Assembly (NCBI RefSeq): GCF_016798325.1
Contig: NZ_JAERVO010000003.1
Location: forward strand, 186,001-250,000
Reading direction: 5' to 3'
Source of the DNA: Marinobacter mangrovi
GTDB taxonomy: Bacteria; Pseudomonadota; Gammaproteobacteria; Pseudomonadales; Oleiphilaceae
DNA: 64,000 bases
Every line of letters begins with the position of its first letter. The first letter of the stretch is position 1. Shown here one piece after another: positions 35,217-44,748 of the stretch. A program made the translations under genes and the position numbers. The notes beneath the pieces are model-generated. The model saw only the letters and a program-made list of their open reading frames with translations. It made no database searches and was not told the DNA's origin.

Positions 35217-36419
35217 TCAGCGCTTCGGCGCCGGTACCAGACAGGCAAAGAGCAGCCCCCAGACCAGCGCGCCCACGCCAATCCAGAAGGCGCTTTCCAG
35301 GGTGCCGCCGAAGTCCAGCCACTGCTTGACCAGCCAGGGTCCGGCCATCTGGGCGAAGGCGTAGAGCGCCACCATGGCCGCCGACAGGCGCGGGCCCTGG
35401 TGCGGATGCAGCGCCCGGGCAATGCGCTGGGTCAGCAGGACCGCTCCCAGGAAGGTGCCACCGATCAACGAGCCGCACAGCACGATGCCCACCGGCCCCG
35501 GCCAGATCACCGCCGCCAGCACGCCCACCAACTGCACCACGAAATTGATCCGCAGGGCGAGCCGGTCACCGATGCGGGCTCCCAGGTGATTCCAGACGTA
35601 GGCGGACGGGATCGTCGCCAGCGCCACGATCAGCCAGGAACCGTCCACCAGCCAGGCGCCGGGGTCGAGTTGCATCTTGGCCAGCAGGGGCAGAAACGTC
35701 ATGGGCAGGATATAACCCAGTCCGGCGCCGGCGTAAGACAGGAACAGCGGGATGCTGGCGCGGTCGAACAGCGGTGACTGGCCTCGCCTGGCGGCGCTGC
35801 GATCGGCTTGGGCCGGATCATGCACCGGCATCTCCAGCGCGTGGAGCTGGCGCCACCCCCACCAGGCCAGCGGCACCGACAGCACCAGCGCCGGCCACCA
35901 GCGGGCAGCACCGCTCAGCCAGTCAGCAGTCAGGGTGACCATGCCGCTGGACAGCAGCAGGCCAAAACCCACGCCCAGATACACCAGTCCGCTCAGGGAC
36001 GCCCGGTTGCGCAGGACCAGCCATTCCAGGATCAGCGCAGGCGCCTGAACGAAGACCGCACCATTGGCGACGCCGTTGAGCCATCGCACCACATCCTGCG
36101 CGGGCACCGCCTCGATCTGGGTCTGCAACAGGGTAGTGATGACGTGCACCGCCAGCGATACCGGCAACAGCACGCGGATGTGATCGACCCGGTGCCAGCG
36201 GATCGCCAGCATGGCGCCCATCAGGTAGCCCAGGTAATTCCAGGTGGCCAGGGCCGCGGCCTGTCGCGAATCCAGAACACCATCGTCCACCAGATACGGC
36301 AGCAGCGGCGTGTAGTAGAAGCGGCCCAGGGTGTGGACCACCAACAGGACGATCGACCCTGCCAGCAGCACCCGGAACAGATCGCGCCGGGATGCGGTTG
36401 ATGTGGACGACGGGGCCAT
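35217..36419 (-). CDS. MFS transporter, YbfB/YjiJ-like
   Basis: 400 residues with about 12 membrane helices. The early HTLGRFYYTPLLPYLVDDGVL fits the YbfB/YjiJ branch of MFS. AAGGTGAG precedes ATG 36419. It is convergent with the TetR repressor and 96 bp downstream of the SCO gene on the same strand; a link with cytochrome oxidase assembly is not evident. The substrate is unknown. A second, distinct YbfB-like gene lies at 15290. Confidence 0.75.
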   Translation of the reverse strand: MAPSSTSTASRRDLFRVLLAGSIVLLVVHTLGRFYYTPLLPYLVDDGVLDSRQAAALATWNYLGYLMGAMLAIRWHRVDHIRVLLPVSLAVHVITTLLQTQIEAVPAQDVVRWLNGVANGAVFVQAPALILEWLVLRNRASLSGLVYLGVGFGLLLSSGMVTLTADWLSGAARWWPALVLSVPLAWWGWRQLHALEMPVHDPAQADRSAARRGQSPLFDRASIPLFLSYAGAGLGYILPMTFLPLLAKMQLDPGAWLVDGSWLIVALATIPSAYVWNHLGARIGDRLALRINFVVQLVGVLAAVIWPGPVGIVLCGSLIGGTFLGAVLLTQRIARALHPHQGPRLSAAMVALYAFAQMAGPWLVKQWLDFGGTLESAFWIGVGALVWGLLFACLVPAPKR

Positions 36420-36515
36420 GGCTCACCTTTGGTTAGGATGCGACACAAAAAGGGCTGGCAGTTTAGGTGATTCGCCGGAAAGGGGAAAGGTGGCCGGTGT
36501 CGTGGAAGGTGCGGA

Positions 36516-37190
36516 TCAGGCGTCGCCGGCGCCGTACCACTGGACGATCTGTCGGAAGGCCGACACCACCTGCTCCGGTTTGAACGGCGGCTGCAGCACC
36601 GCGGTCATCTCACCCTGTGGATTGATCAACGCCAGGTGGGCGCTGTGGTCGACCACCGTCTGGCCGTTGTCGTCGGTGCGTCGCGAAAAGTCTGCGTTGA
36701 GGCTGCGGGCCAGCGCCCGCAGGGTGTCGATATCGCCGGTCACCCCGTGGAAGTCGTCGCCAAACGCCTTCAGGTAGGTGTCCAGCCGGGACGGTGTGTC
36801 CCGCTCCGGGTCGGCGCTGATCAGCAGGGTCTGCGGCGTTGGTCCGCTGCCGGCCAGTTCCTGGTTGGCCTGCCTGAGCATCGCCAGTGTGGTGGGGCAG
36901 ACATCCGGACAGGACGTGTAGCCGACGTAGGCGAAGGTCCAGTGGCCCTTGAGGACGGCGTTGGTGACGGTGTTGCCCTGCTCGTTCGCCAGCTGGAAAT
37001 CCGCAACGGGCCGCGCCTCGTCGTAGACGAACGTGTGCATGGCACTGAGATCCGGCGGCGGGCCGGCCTGGGCCGCCTGGGGCACAAAGACCGCCTGGCG
37101 GATGATCACCATCCCCAGGATGGCCACCACCACGACGATGAGAACCGCCACCGTCAGGCGAATACCAAAGGTGTTCTTGCGTTGCGCCAT
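36516..37190 (-). CDS. SCO1/SenC/PrrC copper chaperone
   Basis: A 224-residue thioredoxin-fold protein with an N-terminal membrane anchor (about residues 12-34). The copper site is CPDVC (CxxxC, in YVGYTSCPDVCPTTLAML) plus the distant His in TVVDHSAHLALI. SCO proteins deliver copper to, or reduce, the CuA site of cytochrome oxidase subunit II. It is the last gene of the heme/oxidase assembly run, 11 bp after ctaB. Confidence 0.9.
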   Translation of the reverse strand: MAQRKNTFGIRLTVAVLIVVVVAILGMVIIRQAVFVPQAAQAGPPPDLSAMHTFVYDEARPVADFQLANEQGNTVTNAVLKGHWTFAYVGYTSCPDVCPTTLAMLRQANQELAGSGPTPQTLLISADPERDTPSRLDTYLKAFGDDFHGVTGDIDTLRALARSLNADFSRRTDDNGQTVVDHSAHLALINPQGEMTAVLQPPFKPEQVVSAFRQIVQWYGAGDA

Positions 37191-37201
37191 ACGGCTCCCG
37201 T

Positions 37202-38104
37202 TCAGAAACGCACGAAATGGTCGATCAGCAGCACGACGAACAGGGCCATGAGATAGGTGATGGAATACTTGAAGGTGGCCAACGCCACCTGTCGGTCATC
37301 GCCCTGCCAGAGTCGAATAGCATAGTGCAGGAATCGCAAGCCCAGGGCCGCAGCCCCCACCAGATAGATGAGCCCCGTCATGCCGGTGACGAACGGCAGC
37401 AGGCTGGCGGCGAACAGGACCAGCGTGTAAAGCAGGATGTGCAGTTCGGTATAGCGATTGCCGTGGGTGACCGGCAGCATGGGAATGCCGGCCTTGGCGT
37501 ACTCCGCCTTGCGGTGGATGGCCAGGGCCCAGAAATGCGGCGGCGTCCAGGCGAAGATGATCAGCACCAGCAGCAGGGCATGGCCGTCCACCCGGCCGGT
37601 CACCGCGGTCCAGCCCAGCAGCGGCGGCATGGCGCCGGCCAGTCCGCCGATCACGATGTTCTGTGGCGTCGCCCGCTTGAGGAACAGCGTGTAGACGCCG
37701 GCGTAGCCCACCAGCGAGGCCAGCGTCAGCCAGGCGGTCAGTGGGTTGACCCATTGCATGAGCACCCACATCCCGCCCAGCGCCAGCACCAGCGCGAACC
37801 CCAACGCCTCGGGCGTGGACACCCGGCCCGTCGCCACCGGCCGTTTGCGGGTGCGCGCCATCAGGGTATCCACCTTGTGGTCCACCACATGGTTCACCAC
37901 CGCCGCGGCGCCCGCCAGCGCGGCGATGCCGAGATTGCCCAGCACCAGCACGGTGAGCCCCGGCAGTTCCGGCCGGGCCAGCAACATGCCGATCACCGTG
38001 GTCAGCATCATCAGCGCCACCACCCGGGGCTTGGTCAGCTCCAGGAAGTCGCGCCAGCTGGCGCGGTGGAGATCGAGCGCAACGGTGTCGGACGGCTCGC
38101 TCAT
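37202..38104 (-). CDS. ctaB: Protoheme IX farnesyltransferase (heme O synthase)
   Basis: A 300-residue UbiA-family prenyltransferase with 8-9 membrane helices. The two Asp-rich motifs are recognisable: NHVVDHKVDTLMARTRKRP (first) and a degenerate second in HRKAEYAKAGIPMLPV. It transfers a farnesyl group to heme b to form heme O, the precursor of heme A. It overlaps ctaA by 4 bp (ATGA). Confidence 0.95.
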   Translation of the reverse strand: MSEPSDTVALDLHRASWRDFLELTKPRVVALMMLTTVIGMLLARPELPGLTVLVLGNLGIAALAGAAAVVNHVVDHKVDTLMARTRKRPVATGRVSTPEALGFALVLALGGMWVLMQWVNPLTAWLTLASLVGYAGVYTLFLKRATPQNIVIGGLAGAMPPLLGWTAVTGRVDGHALLLVLIIFAWTPPHFWALAIHRKAEYAKAGIPMLPVTHGNRYTELHILLYTLVLFAASLLPFVTGMTGLIYLVGAAALGLRFLHYAIRLWQGDDRQVALATFKYSITYLMALFVVLLIDHFVRF

Positions 38105-39186
38105 GCAGGCACCTCATGGTTGATCAGTCGCAGTTTCGGCAGCGACCGCGCGACCGGGAACGGCTGCAGTCGCCACAGCAGGTTGATCACCGTCAGCAGC
38201 AGCCCTGCGCCCAGTGCGTTGTGGGCCATGGCCACGGCAATCGGGATGTGCAGCCAGACGTTGGCGATCCCCAGCGCAATCTGCGCCAGCAACACCCCGC
38301 CGCTCAGCAGCACCCAACGCCCCATGCCGGCCTCACGAGCCGGTCGCCACAGCCGCAGCAGAAGACTGCCGAGCACCGCCAATACCAGCATGGCGCCAAT
38401 CCGGTGGGTCACGTGGATGGCCACCCGGCCCTCGGCCGTCAGCTGGCCACCCAGGTAGTTCGGGCCCACCGCCTGGGTCACATCAAAGCCGTGGCGGAAG
38501 TCCATCCGTGGCCACCACTGCCCCTGGCAGGTGGGCAGATCGGTACAGGCCACCGCCGCGTAGTTGGACGCGGTCCAGGCGCCCAGGGCGATCTGGGCAA
38601 TCACCAGGAACAGGGCCACTCGCAGGGCGGGCCGGAAATGTCCCAGCCGGTGCGCCAGGGACGGCAATGGATTCACGTGACGGCCGCGCAGGCGCAGGGT
38701 CAGGAGGGTCAACAGGCTCAATGTGGTGAACCCACCCAGCAGATGCAGGGCCACGATCTGGGGCCAGAGTTTGAGGGTCACCGTCCACATGCCGAACGCG
38801 GCCTGCAGCAGGATGAAGCCGGCAATCAGCAGCGGGTGGCGCAGCGGCAAGCCTTCGCGGCGATAGCGCACGGCGAGGAAAGCGATGGTGAACACCAGCA
38901 GGCTGAGGGTGCCGGCGGCGTAGCGATGGATCATTTCCGGCCAGCCTTTGCTCGCGTCGAACGGCGCTTCCGGGAAACGGGCCTCGGCGATGGCGATGTG
39001 TTCGGCGGATTGCGGCACGCTCAAGAAGCCGTAGCAGCCGGGCCAGTCCGGGCAGCCCAGGCCGGAATGGGTCAGCCGGGTCCAGGCCCCCAGCATCACC
39101 ACCAGCAGTGTCAGCACGGTCGCAGCCAGCGCCAGGCGTCCCATCAACCGACGGTGCGGGGCAATACGGTCAGGCGTTGCGTTCAT
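38101..39186 (-). CDS. ctaA: Heme A synthase (COX15/CtaA)
   Basis: A 361-residue membrane protein with eight helices. The motifs VVMLGAWTRLTHSGLGCPDWPGC and EMIHRYAAGTLSL, with the second-half THRIGA and MAHNALGA histidines, are typical of COX15/CtaA. It oxidises the heme O methyl group to give heme A for subunit I. The C-x6-C pair seen around CTDLPTCQGQWWP fits the family loop. ATG 39186 follows GAGGAG. Confidence 0.93.
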   Translation of the reverse strand: MNATPDRIAPHRRLMGRLALAATVLTLLVVMLGAWTRLTHSGLGCPDWPGCYGFLSVPQSAEHIAIAEARFPEAPFDASKGWPEMIHRYAAGTLSLLVFTIAFLAVRYRREGLPLRHPLLIAGFILLQAAFGMWTVTLKLWPQIVALHLLGGFTTLSLLTLLTLRLRGRHVNPLPSLAHRLGHFRPALRVALFLVIAQIALGAWTASNYAAVACTDLPTCQGQWWPRMDFRHGFDVTQAVGPNYLGGQLTAEGRVAIHVTHRIGAMLVLAVLGSLLLRLWRPAREAGMGRWVLLSGGVLLAQIALGIANVWLHIPIAVAMAHNALGAGLLLTVINLLWRLQPFPVARSLPKLRLINHEVPA

Positions 39187-39252
39187 GGCACACTCCTCCG
39201 ACCTGTGGCTGGCGTCTTTCCACGTGGCGGGATACCTCCGCGCCGGACCACG

Positions 39253-39870
39253 TCAGCCGATTTGGGAAATCTTCATCAGGTGCTTGAGATCCTCAAGAAT
39301 CGCCTTGCCGTCCATCGCCGGTCCGTAACGCATCATCACGTTGCCGAACGGGTCGATGACGTAAATCTGGGGGGCCTGTTTCAGGTCCACGCCGCCTGGC
39401 CAGCGGATCGCTTCCGTCTCGCCGGCTCGCAGCAGGGGCATGTCCGGATAGCCGCTCAGGTCCGCCGGTGGCTCGGGCAGGTAGGCGGCCCGGCTCATCC
39501 GGTCCTGGTTCTTGCCCAGGGCCACGTTGACCTGGCGCGCCAGGTAGATCTGCTGCTGGCAGGCCTCGCTGCAGGGCCCTTCGTTGGCCACCAGCATCAG
39601 CCAGCTGGCGTCCGGGTGCATGGGTCCGAATCGATCGGCGAAGGGCTGGCCGTCGGCGTTCACCAGGCCCAGGTTGGCCACCGGAACCGAAGGATTGATG
39701 AGGACACCGTTGTTGGACTGGCCCGTGGGATTCATCCAGCCGGTGTAGTACATGATGGTCGCCAGCACGAGCGGGCCGAAGCCGATGGCAAACAGCAGCA
39801 GGGCCGTGCGTCGGCCACGCCGGACCTGCTCGGGCGTGGGGCCGGTTTGGGTTTGCCTGGGGTCAGTCAT
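39253..39870 (-). CDS. Cytochrome oxidase-associated thioredoxin-like membrane protein
   Basis: 205 residues. A single N-terminal membrane helix (about residues 22-42) is followed by a periplasmic SCO/thioredoxin-like domain with a CSEAC pair (NEGPCSEACQQQIYL). A protein of this type sits at the same place in Pseudomonas cox clusters (after SURF1, before ctaA). It is probably an oxidase assembly or copper/redox factor. ATG 39870 overlaps the SURF1 stop; ATG 39882 is an alternative. Confidence 0.75.
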   Translation of the reverse strand: MTDPRQTQTGPTPEQVRRGRRTALLLFAIGFGPLVLATIMYYTGWMNPTGQSNNGVLINPSVPVANLGLVNADGQPFADRFGPMHPDASWLMLVANEGPCSEACQQQIYLARQVNVALGKNQDRMSRAAYLPEPPADLSGYPDMPLLRAGETEAIRWPGGVDLKQAPQIYVIDPFGNVMMRYGPAMDGKAILEDLKHLMKISQIG

Positions 39871-40600
39871 TGCCAGCGTCATCCTGATCCTGTCCTTGTT
39901 GTTTTCGGTAACTCGCCACCACCGTCAGCACCACCAGCACGGCGGCCATGGTGAACCACTGCGCCGCATAGCCGTAATGGGTCTGCGGCCCCATCAGATC
40001 CGGTGCAAAATCCGCCCGGTAGGCGCCCGGCTGGGCCGGGTCTTCCAGCCGCAGCAGCTGGTCCACGGCTCCGGGCGCCTGCTGTTTCACGTCGTCCGGA
40101 TGCAGCGCCTGCACCCGCCGGGGCCAGCCGGTCTCGGGCTGAGTCTCTTCCAGCACCGGTGGCGTGGGGTAATCCGCCACCCGGGCCCGGATCGTGACCG
40201 TGCCCTGCGGCGTGACCAGGCCCGGCAAGTCATCCCGGCGCCTCGGCGCCTGCACCCAGCCCCGGTTGACCAGCACCGGGGGGCCGGCGGCCGGTTCGAA
40301 CAGGGTCAGCACCTCGTAGCCCGGGCGACCATCGCGGGTGCGGTTGTCCAGCAACCACTGGTGCGCCGCGACGTACTGCCCTCTCAGTTCCACCGGCTGG
40401 CCGTCGGTCAGGCCCGCACGTACGGCTTCCGTCCAGCTGCCGCTCTCCAGTTGCTGGGCCCAGCGGGCCAGCAGGGCCTCTTTCTCACCCGCCCGGTTCA
40501 ATTGCCAGATGCCCAGCCCCACCAGCACCGGCAGTAATAACAGGGCCAACAACCACAGACGCCAATCGGGCTGCCAGCGTCTTTGCACCCGCTCAGTCAT
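39863..40600 (-). CDS. SURF1 family cytochrome oxidase assembly protein
   Basis: 245 residues with helices at both ends (about 15-35 and 210-230) and a periplasmic domain between. GIWQLNRAGEKEALL, VELRGQYV and VLVNRGWVQAP are SURF1 signatures. SURF1 helps insert heme A into subunit I. It is the first gene of the SURF1 to SCO run and divergent from the small DUF2909 gene. Confidence 0.9.
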   Translation of the reverse strand: MTERVQRRWQPDWRLWLLALLLLPVLVGLGIWQLNRAGEKEALLARWAQQLESGSWTEAVRAGLTDGQPVELRGQYVAAHQWLLDNRTRDGRPGYEVLTLFEPAAGPPVLVNRGWVQAPRRRDDLPGLVTPQGTVTIRARVADYPTPPVLEETQPETGWPRRVQALHPDDVKQQAPGAVDQLLRLEDPAQPGAYRADFAPDLMGPQTHYGYAAQWFTMAAVLVVLTVVASYRKQQGQDQDDAGND

Positions 40601-40650
40601 GCTTTGCTATAGTGACTCCATCATCCAATCGGCCCATGGGAGCTGTTGGC

Positions 40651-40854
40651 ATGCTCAAGATCCTGATCGTCGTTCTCCTGTTCGCGGTGATTGCGTCGCT
40701 GTTCAGCGGCCTGTTCTTCCTGTTGCGCGACGAGAGCAAGAGCCGACGGGTGCTCAATTCCCTCATCCTGCGCGTCACCCTCAGTGGCCTGTTGCTGCTG
40801 ATCATCGGCCTGGCCCTGTGGCACGGCGACCTGTCGATGAATCCCACGCCCTGA
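40651..40854 (+). CDS. DUF2909-type twin-transmembrane protein
   Basis: 67 residues with two membrane helices (about residues 2-23 and 39-59) joined by a basic loop, RDESKSRRVLNS. ATG 40651 is preceded by GGGAG; the longer frame starts upstream at 40612. The same small gene type occurs between coxC and SURF1 in Pseudomonas. It lies opposite in strand to the cox genes and 12 bp from the convergent coxC end. It is presumed to be an oxidase assembly factor. Confidence 0.8.
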   Translation: MLKILIVVLLFAVIASLFSGLFFLLRDESKSRRVLNSLILRVTLSGLLLLIIGLALWHGDLSMNPTP

Positions 40855-40866
40855 TCCGCGCGCCCA

Positions 40867-41754
40867 TCAAAGGATGTAGACGAAGATAAACAGGCCCAGC
40901 CAGACCACATCCACGAAGTGCCAGTACCAGCTGGCCGCCTCGAATCCGAAATGTTTCTCCGGCGAGAAATGCCCCTTGGTGATGCGGATCAGCATGATCG
41001 TCAGCATCAGTGCACCGAGGGTGACGTGCGCCCCGTGGAAGCCGGTCAATATGAAGAAGGTGCTGCCGTAGATGCCGGAGTTCAGGGTCAGGTCCAGTTC
41101 GGTGTAGGCGTGGATGTACTCTTCCGCCTGGAAGGTGATGAAGCACAGCCCGAGGATGATGGTCAGCGCCAGCCAGATCTTGGCCCGGGTGCGGTTGTCG
41201 CTCTTCAGCGCGTGGTGCGCGATGGTCACGGTGAACGAGGAGCTCAGCAGCAACACGGTGTTGATCAGCGGCAGGTGCCAGGGATTGATGATGCCCTTGG
41301 TCTGGGTGTAGGTCTCGGTATCCGGCGTGCTCAGCAGCGGCCAGGTGGCCTCGAAGCCCTCCCAGAGCATGTGGCTGGAGCCGCGGTCGCCTTCGCCGCC
41401 CAGCCAGGGCACGGCAAAGTGGCGGGCGTAGAACAGGGTGCCGAAGAAGGCGGCAAAGAACATCACCTCGGAGAAGATGAACCAGCTCATGCCCCAGCGG
41501 TAGGAGCGGTCCATCTTGGCGCTGTACAGCCCCGCCCGGCTTTCCTGGATGACGTTGCCGAACCAGCCGAACAGCATGTAGGCCATGATCATCGCACCGA
41601 TGAAGAACACCACCCAGGAGGCGGTGGTGGACTCGCCCTGGTCGGCGTTGACCATGATCGAGCCGGTGCCCGCCAGGGTGGTCAGCAGGCCGATGGTGGC
41701 GATGATGGGCCACTTGCTCTGCTCCGGGACGTAATAGCTGTTTTCAGTTGCCAT
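40867..41754 (-). CDS. coxC: Cytochrome c oxidase subunit III
   Basis: A 295-residue subunit with seven membrane helices. Signatures are SWFIFSEVMFFAAFFGTLFYAR, SSFTVTIAHHAL, TFQAEEYIHAYTEL and a final WHFVDVVWLGLFIFVYIL. It stabilises subunit I of the aa3-type oxidase. ATG 41754 has GGAGG just upstream. It starts 52 bp after the coxA stop; in Pseudomonas a ctaG (cox11) gene stands here, but none is present. Confidence 0.95.
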   Translation of the reverse strand: MATENSYYVPEQSKWPIIATIGLLTTLAGTGSIMVNADQGESTTASWVVFFIGAMIMAYMLFGWFGNVIQESRAGLYSAKMDRSYRWGMSWFIFSEVMFFAAFFGTLFYARHFAVPWLGGEGDRGSSHMLWEGFEATWPLLSTPDTETYTQTKGIINPWHLPLINTVLLLSSSFTVTIAHHALKSDNRTRAKIWLALTIILGLCFITFQAEEYIHAYTELDLTLNSGIYGSTFFILTGFHGAHVTLGALMLTIMLIRITKGHFSPEKHFGFEAASWYWHFVDVVWLGLFIFVYIL

Positions 41755-41805
41755 GGCAGCCTCCGACGGCAATGCCGCGCTTCAGAAATCCAGACTCTCG
41801 CCGGC

Positions 41806-43392
41806 TCATTTCACTTCCGGCGGGGTGGCAAAGGTATGGAACGGCGCCGGTGACGGCACTGTCCACTCCAGGCCCCGGGCGCCATCCCAGGGTTTCGCCG
41901 GCGCCTTTTCGCCGCCGCGCACGCACTTGACCACGATGTACAGGAACAGCAACTGGGTCGCCCCGAACAGGAACGCGCCGATGCTGGAGATCATGTTGAA
42001 GTCGGCGAACTGCAGGGCGTAATCGGGAATCCGCCGCGGCATGCCCGCCAGCCCCAGGAAGTGCATGGGGAAGAAGGCCATGTTCATGCCGATGAACGAC
42101 ATCCAGAAATGCGTCTTGGCCAGCGTCTCGTCGTACATGTGGCCGGTCCACTTGGGCAGCCAGAAATAGGCCGAGGCGAAGATGCCGAAGATGGCGCCCG
42201 GCACCAGCACGTAATGGAAGTGGGCCACCACGAAGTAGGTGTCGTGGTACTGGAAGTCCGCCGGGGCGATGGCCAGCATCAGCCCGGAGAAGCCGCCGAT
42301 GGTGAACAGGATGATGAACGCCACCGCGAACAGCATCGGTGCCTCAAAGGTCAGTGAGCCGCGGAACATGGTCGCGACCCAGTTGAACACTTTCACCCCG
42401 GTGGGGACGGCGATCAGCATGGTGCAGTACATGAAGAACAGCTGCCCGGCCACCGGCATGCCCACGGTAAACATGTGGTGCGCCCAGACCACGAAGGAGA
42501 GCAGGGCAATGGCGCCCACCGCGTACACCATGGAGGCGTAGCCGAACAGCGGTTTGCGGGAGAACGCGGGAATGATCTCGGACACGGCGCCGAACGCCGG
42601 CAGGATCATGATGTACACCTCGGGATGGCCGAAGAACCAGAACACGTGCTGGAACAGCACCGGATCCCCGCCGCCGCCGGCGTTGAAGAAGCTGGTGCCG
42701 AAGTGGATGTCCATCAGCATCATGGTGACCACGCCAGCCAGCACCGGCATGACGGCGATCAGCAGGAAGGCGGTGATCAGCCAGGTCCACACGAACAGGG
42801 GCATTTTCATCAGCGTCATGCCCGGTGCCCGCAGGTTGAGGATGGTGGCGATGACGTTGATGCCGCCCATGATCGACGAGATCCCCATCATGTGGATGGC
42901 GAAGATAAAGAAGGTGGTGCTCGGTGGCCCGTAGGTGGTCGATAACGGCGCGTAGAAGGTCCAGCCGAAGTTGGGGGCGCCGCCGTCCATGAACAGGGTG
43001 GAGACCAGCAGGGCGAAGGCCGCCGGCAGGATCCAGAAGCTCCAGTTGTTCATCCGCGGCAGGGCCATGTCCGGCGCGCCGATCATCAGCGGGATCATCC
43101 AGTTGGCCAGCCCGACGAAGGCCGGCATCACCGCGCCGAACACCATGATCAGCCCGTGCATGGTGGTCATCTGGTTGAAGAACTCGGGTTCGACGATCTG
43201 AAGCCCGGGCTGGAACAGCTCCGAGCGGATGACCATCGCCATCGACCCACCCAGCAGGAACATGGTGAAGCTGAACACCAGGTACATGGTCCCGATGTCC
43301 TTGTGGTTGGTGGCGAACAGCCATCGGCGGATGCCCTTGGCGGGCCCGTGGTGGGCGTGTTCGGTGTCGTGGGTGTCGATGACCGCACTCAT
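41806..43392 (-). CDS. coxA: Cytochrome c oxidase subunit I
   Basis: A 528-residue heme-copper oxidase subunit with 12 membrane helices. Heme a and a3/CuB ligand regions are visible: MTTMHGLIMVF, FGHPEVYIMILPAFG (His and Tyr of CuB), WAHHMFTVG, and DTYFVVAHFHYVL. It reduces O2 to water and pumps protons from the cytoplasmic membrane; the GMNMAFFPMHFLGLAGMPRR end is typical. It is the second gene of the cox operon. Confidence 0.97.
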   Translation of the reverse strand: MSAVIDTHDTEHAHHGPAKGIRRWLFATNHKDIGTMYLVFSFTMFLLGGSMAMVIRSELFQPGLQIVEPEFFNQMTTMHGLIMVFGAVMPAFVGLANWMIPLMIGAPDMALPRMNNWSFWILPAAFALLVSTLFMDGGAPNFGWTFYAPLSTTYGPPSTTFFIFAIHMMGISSIMGGINVIATILNLRAPGMTLMKMPLFVWTWLITAFLLIAVMPVLAGVVTMMLMDIHFGTSFFNAGGGGDPVLFQHVFWFFGHPEVYIMILPAFGAVSEIIPAFSRKPLFGYASMVYAVGAIALLSFVVWAHHMFTVGMPVAGQLFFMYCTMLIAVPTGVKVFNWVATMFRGSLTFEAPMLFAVAFIILFTIGGFSGLMLAIAPADFQYHDTYFVVAHFHYVLVPGAIFGIFASAYFWLPKWTGHMYDETLAKTHFWMSFIGMNMAFFPMHFLGLAGMPRRIPDYALQFADFNMISSIGAFLFGATQLLFLYIVVKCVRGGEKAPAKPWDGARGLEWTVPSPAPFHTFATPPEVK

Positions 43393-43474
43393 GGTGAACC
43401 CCCGTTGGCGCCGTCAGCCGGCGCTGGCCTCACTGTGATCGTGGGGCACCCGGCCGGGCCGGATGCCGTCTGTT

Positions 43475-44602
43475 CTATTGCTGTGACTGCTTGAAGTCGA
43501 GTACCTGTTTGGGCGTGACCATGTCGCCAGTGTTGTTGCCCCAGGCATTACGTTCGTAGGTGATGATCGCCGCCAGATCGACTTCGCTGAGCTGTTTGCC
43601 GAAGGCCTGCATCGCCGTTCCCTGCACCCCGAAGACCACGGTGTGCAGATGCTTCTCCATGGGCCCGGTAGCAACCGGGCTGCCCTTGAGCGCCGGGAAG
43701 GTGGGCGGCGCACCCGAGCCGTCCGGCTGGTGACAGGCGGCGCAGGTGGTGTTGTAGGCTTTTTCGCCGCGGGCGATCAGCTCGTCCTTCGTCCAGTCCT
43801 TGCTGGTCAGTTCGCGCAGCTTCTCGGCCTGGGCCACCTGATCCTGGACCCAGCCCTGGTATTCGTCTTCCGGCACGGCTTTCACCACAATCGGCATGAA
43901 CCCATGATTCGTCCCGCACAGCTCGGTACACTGACCGCGATAGATGCCCGGCTCGTCGATTTTTGCCCAGGTTTCATTGATGTAGCCGGGTATGGCATCT
44001 TTCTTCACGCCCAGCGCCGGCACCCACCAGGAGTGGATCACGTCGCTGGAAGTGACCAGGAAGCGGATCTTCTTGCCCACCGGCAGCACCAGCGGTTCAT
44101 CCACCTGCAGCAGGTAATGTTCGTTCTTGTTGGCCAGGTTGTGGATTTCTTCCTGGGGCGTGGCGAGATTGGAGAAGTAGCCGAACTTCTCGTTGAGGAA
44201 GTCGTAGTGCCATTTCCACTGGTAGCCGGTGATCTTGACGTCGATGTCCGCCTCTTTCGTGTCGTACATACGCAGCAGGGTGGCGGTAGCCGGGATGGCC
44301 ATGACCACCAGGATCAGGAAGGGAATAATGGTCCAGAGAATCTCGACCCAGGTATGCTCGTGGAAATTGGCCGGCTTGTAGCCCTTGGATCGGCGGTGCG
44401 CGAAGATCGACCAGAACATGACACCGAACACCACGATGCCGATCACCACGCAGACCCAGAAAATGGTCATGTGGAGACCGTAGATGTCACGACTGACACT
44501 GGTGACACCGGGGGTCATATTGACGGTCCAGTCGGCGAAAACCGACTGGCAAACCGGGAGCCCGGCCAACAGAGTGCCGACTCGTAATGCCGTCATGCGC
44601 AT
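43475..44602 (-). CDS. coxB: Cytochrome c oxidase subunit II with cytochrome c domain (caa3 type)
   Basis: 375 residues. It has a signal peptide (about 1-24), two membrane helices, and a CuA cupredoxin domain with IHSWWVPALG and CTELCGTNHGFMPI (CuA Cys, His and Met ligands). A C-terminal class I cytochrome c domain carries heme site CAACH and a late Met region. It accepts electrons from cytochrome c. ATG 44602 is chosen for GGAG upstream and the signal peptide; the frame runs open to 44854 but that part lacks features. First gene of the cox operon. Confidence 0.93.
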   Translation of the reverse strand: MRMTALRVGTLLAGLPVCQSVFADWTVNMTPGVTSVSRDIYGLHMTIFWVCVVIGIVVFGVMFWSIFAHRRSKGYKPANFHEHTWVEILWTIIPFLILVVMAIPATATLLRMYDTKEADIDVKITGYQWKWHYDFLNEKFGYFSNLATPQEEIHNLANKNEHYLLQVDEPLVLPVGKKIRFLVTSSDVIHSWWVPALGVKKDAIPGYINETWAKIDEPGIYRGQCTELCGTNHGFMPIVVKAVPEDEYQGWVQDQVAQAEKLRELTSKDWTKDELIARGEKAYNTTCAACHQPDGSGAPPTFPALKGSPVATGPMEKHLHTVVFGVQGTAMQAFGKQLSEVDLAAIITYERNAWGNNTGDMVTPKQVLDFKQSQQ

Positions 44603-44748
44603 ACCGTGTCTCCACAGAGTTCTGGCGCTTCGCACGAAGCCCCTTATTCTTGTCGTGGATACGACCCTGTGGCGACGGTGAGACCCAGCCCTGAGAACAG
44701 TGAGGCAGATCCTTGCCAACTCGGGTCGATCAGCTTTTTCTGCGTGAC

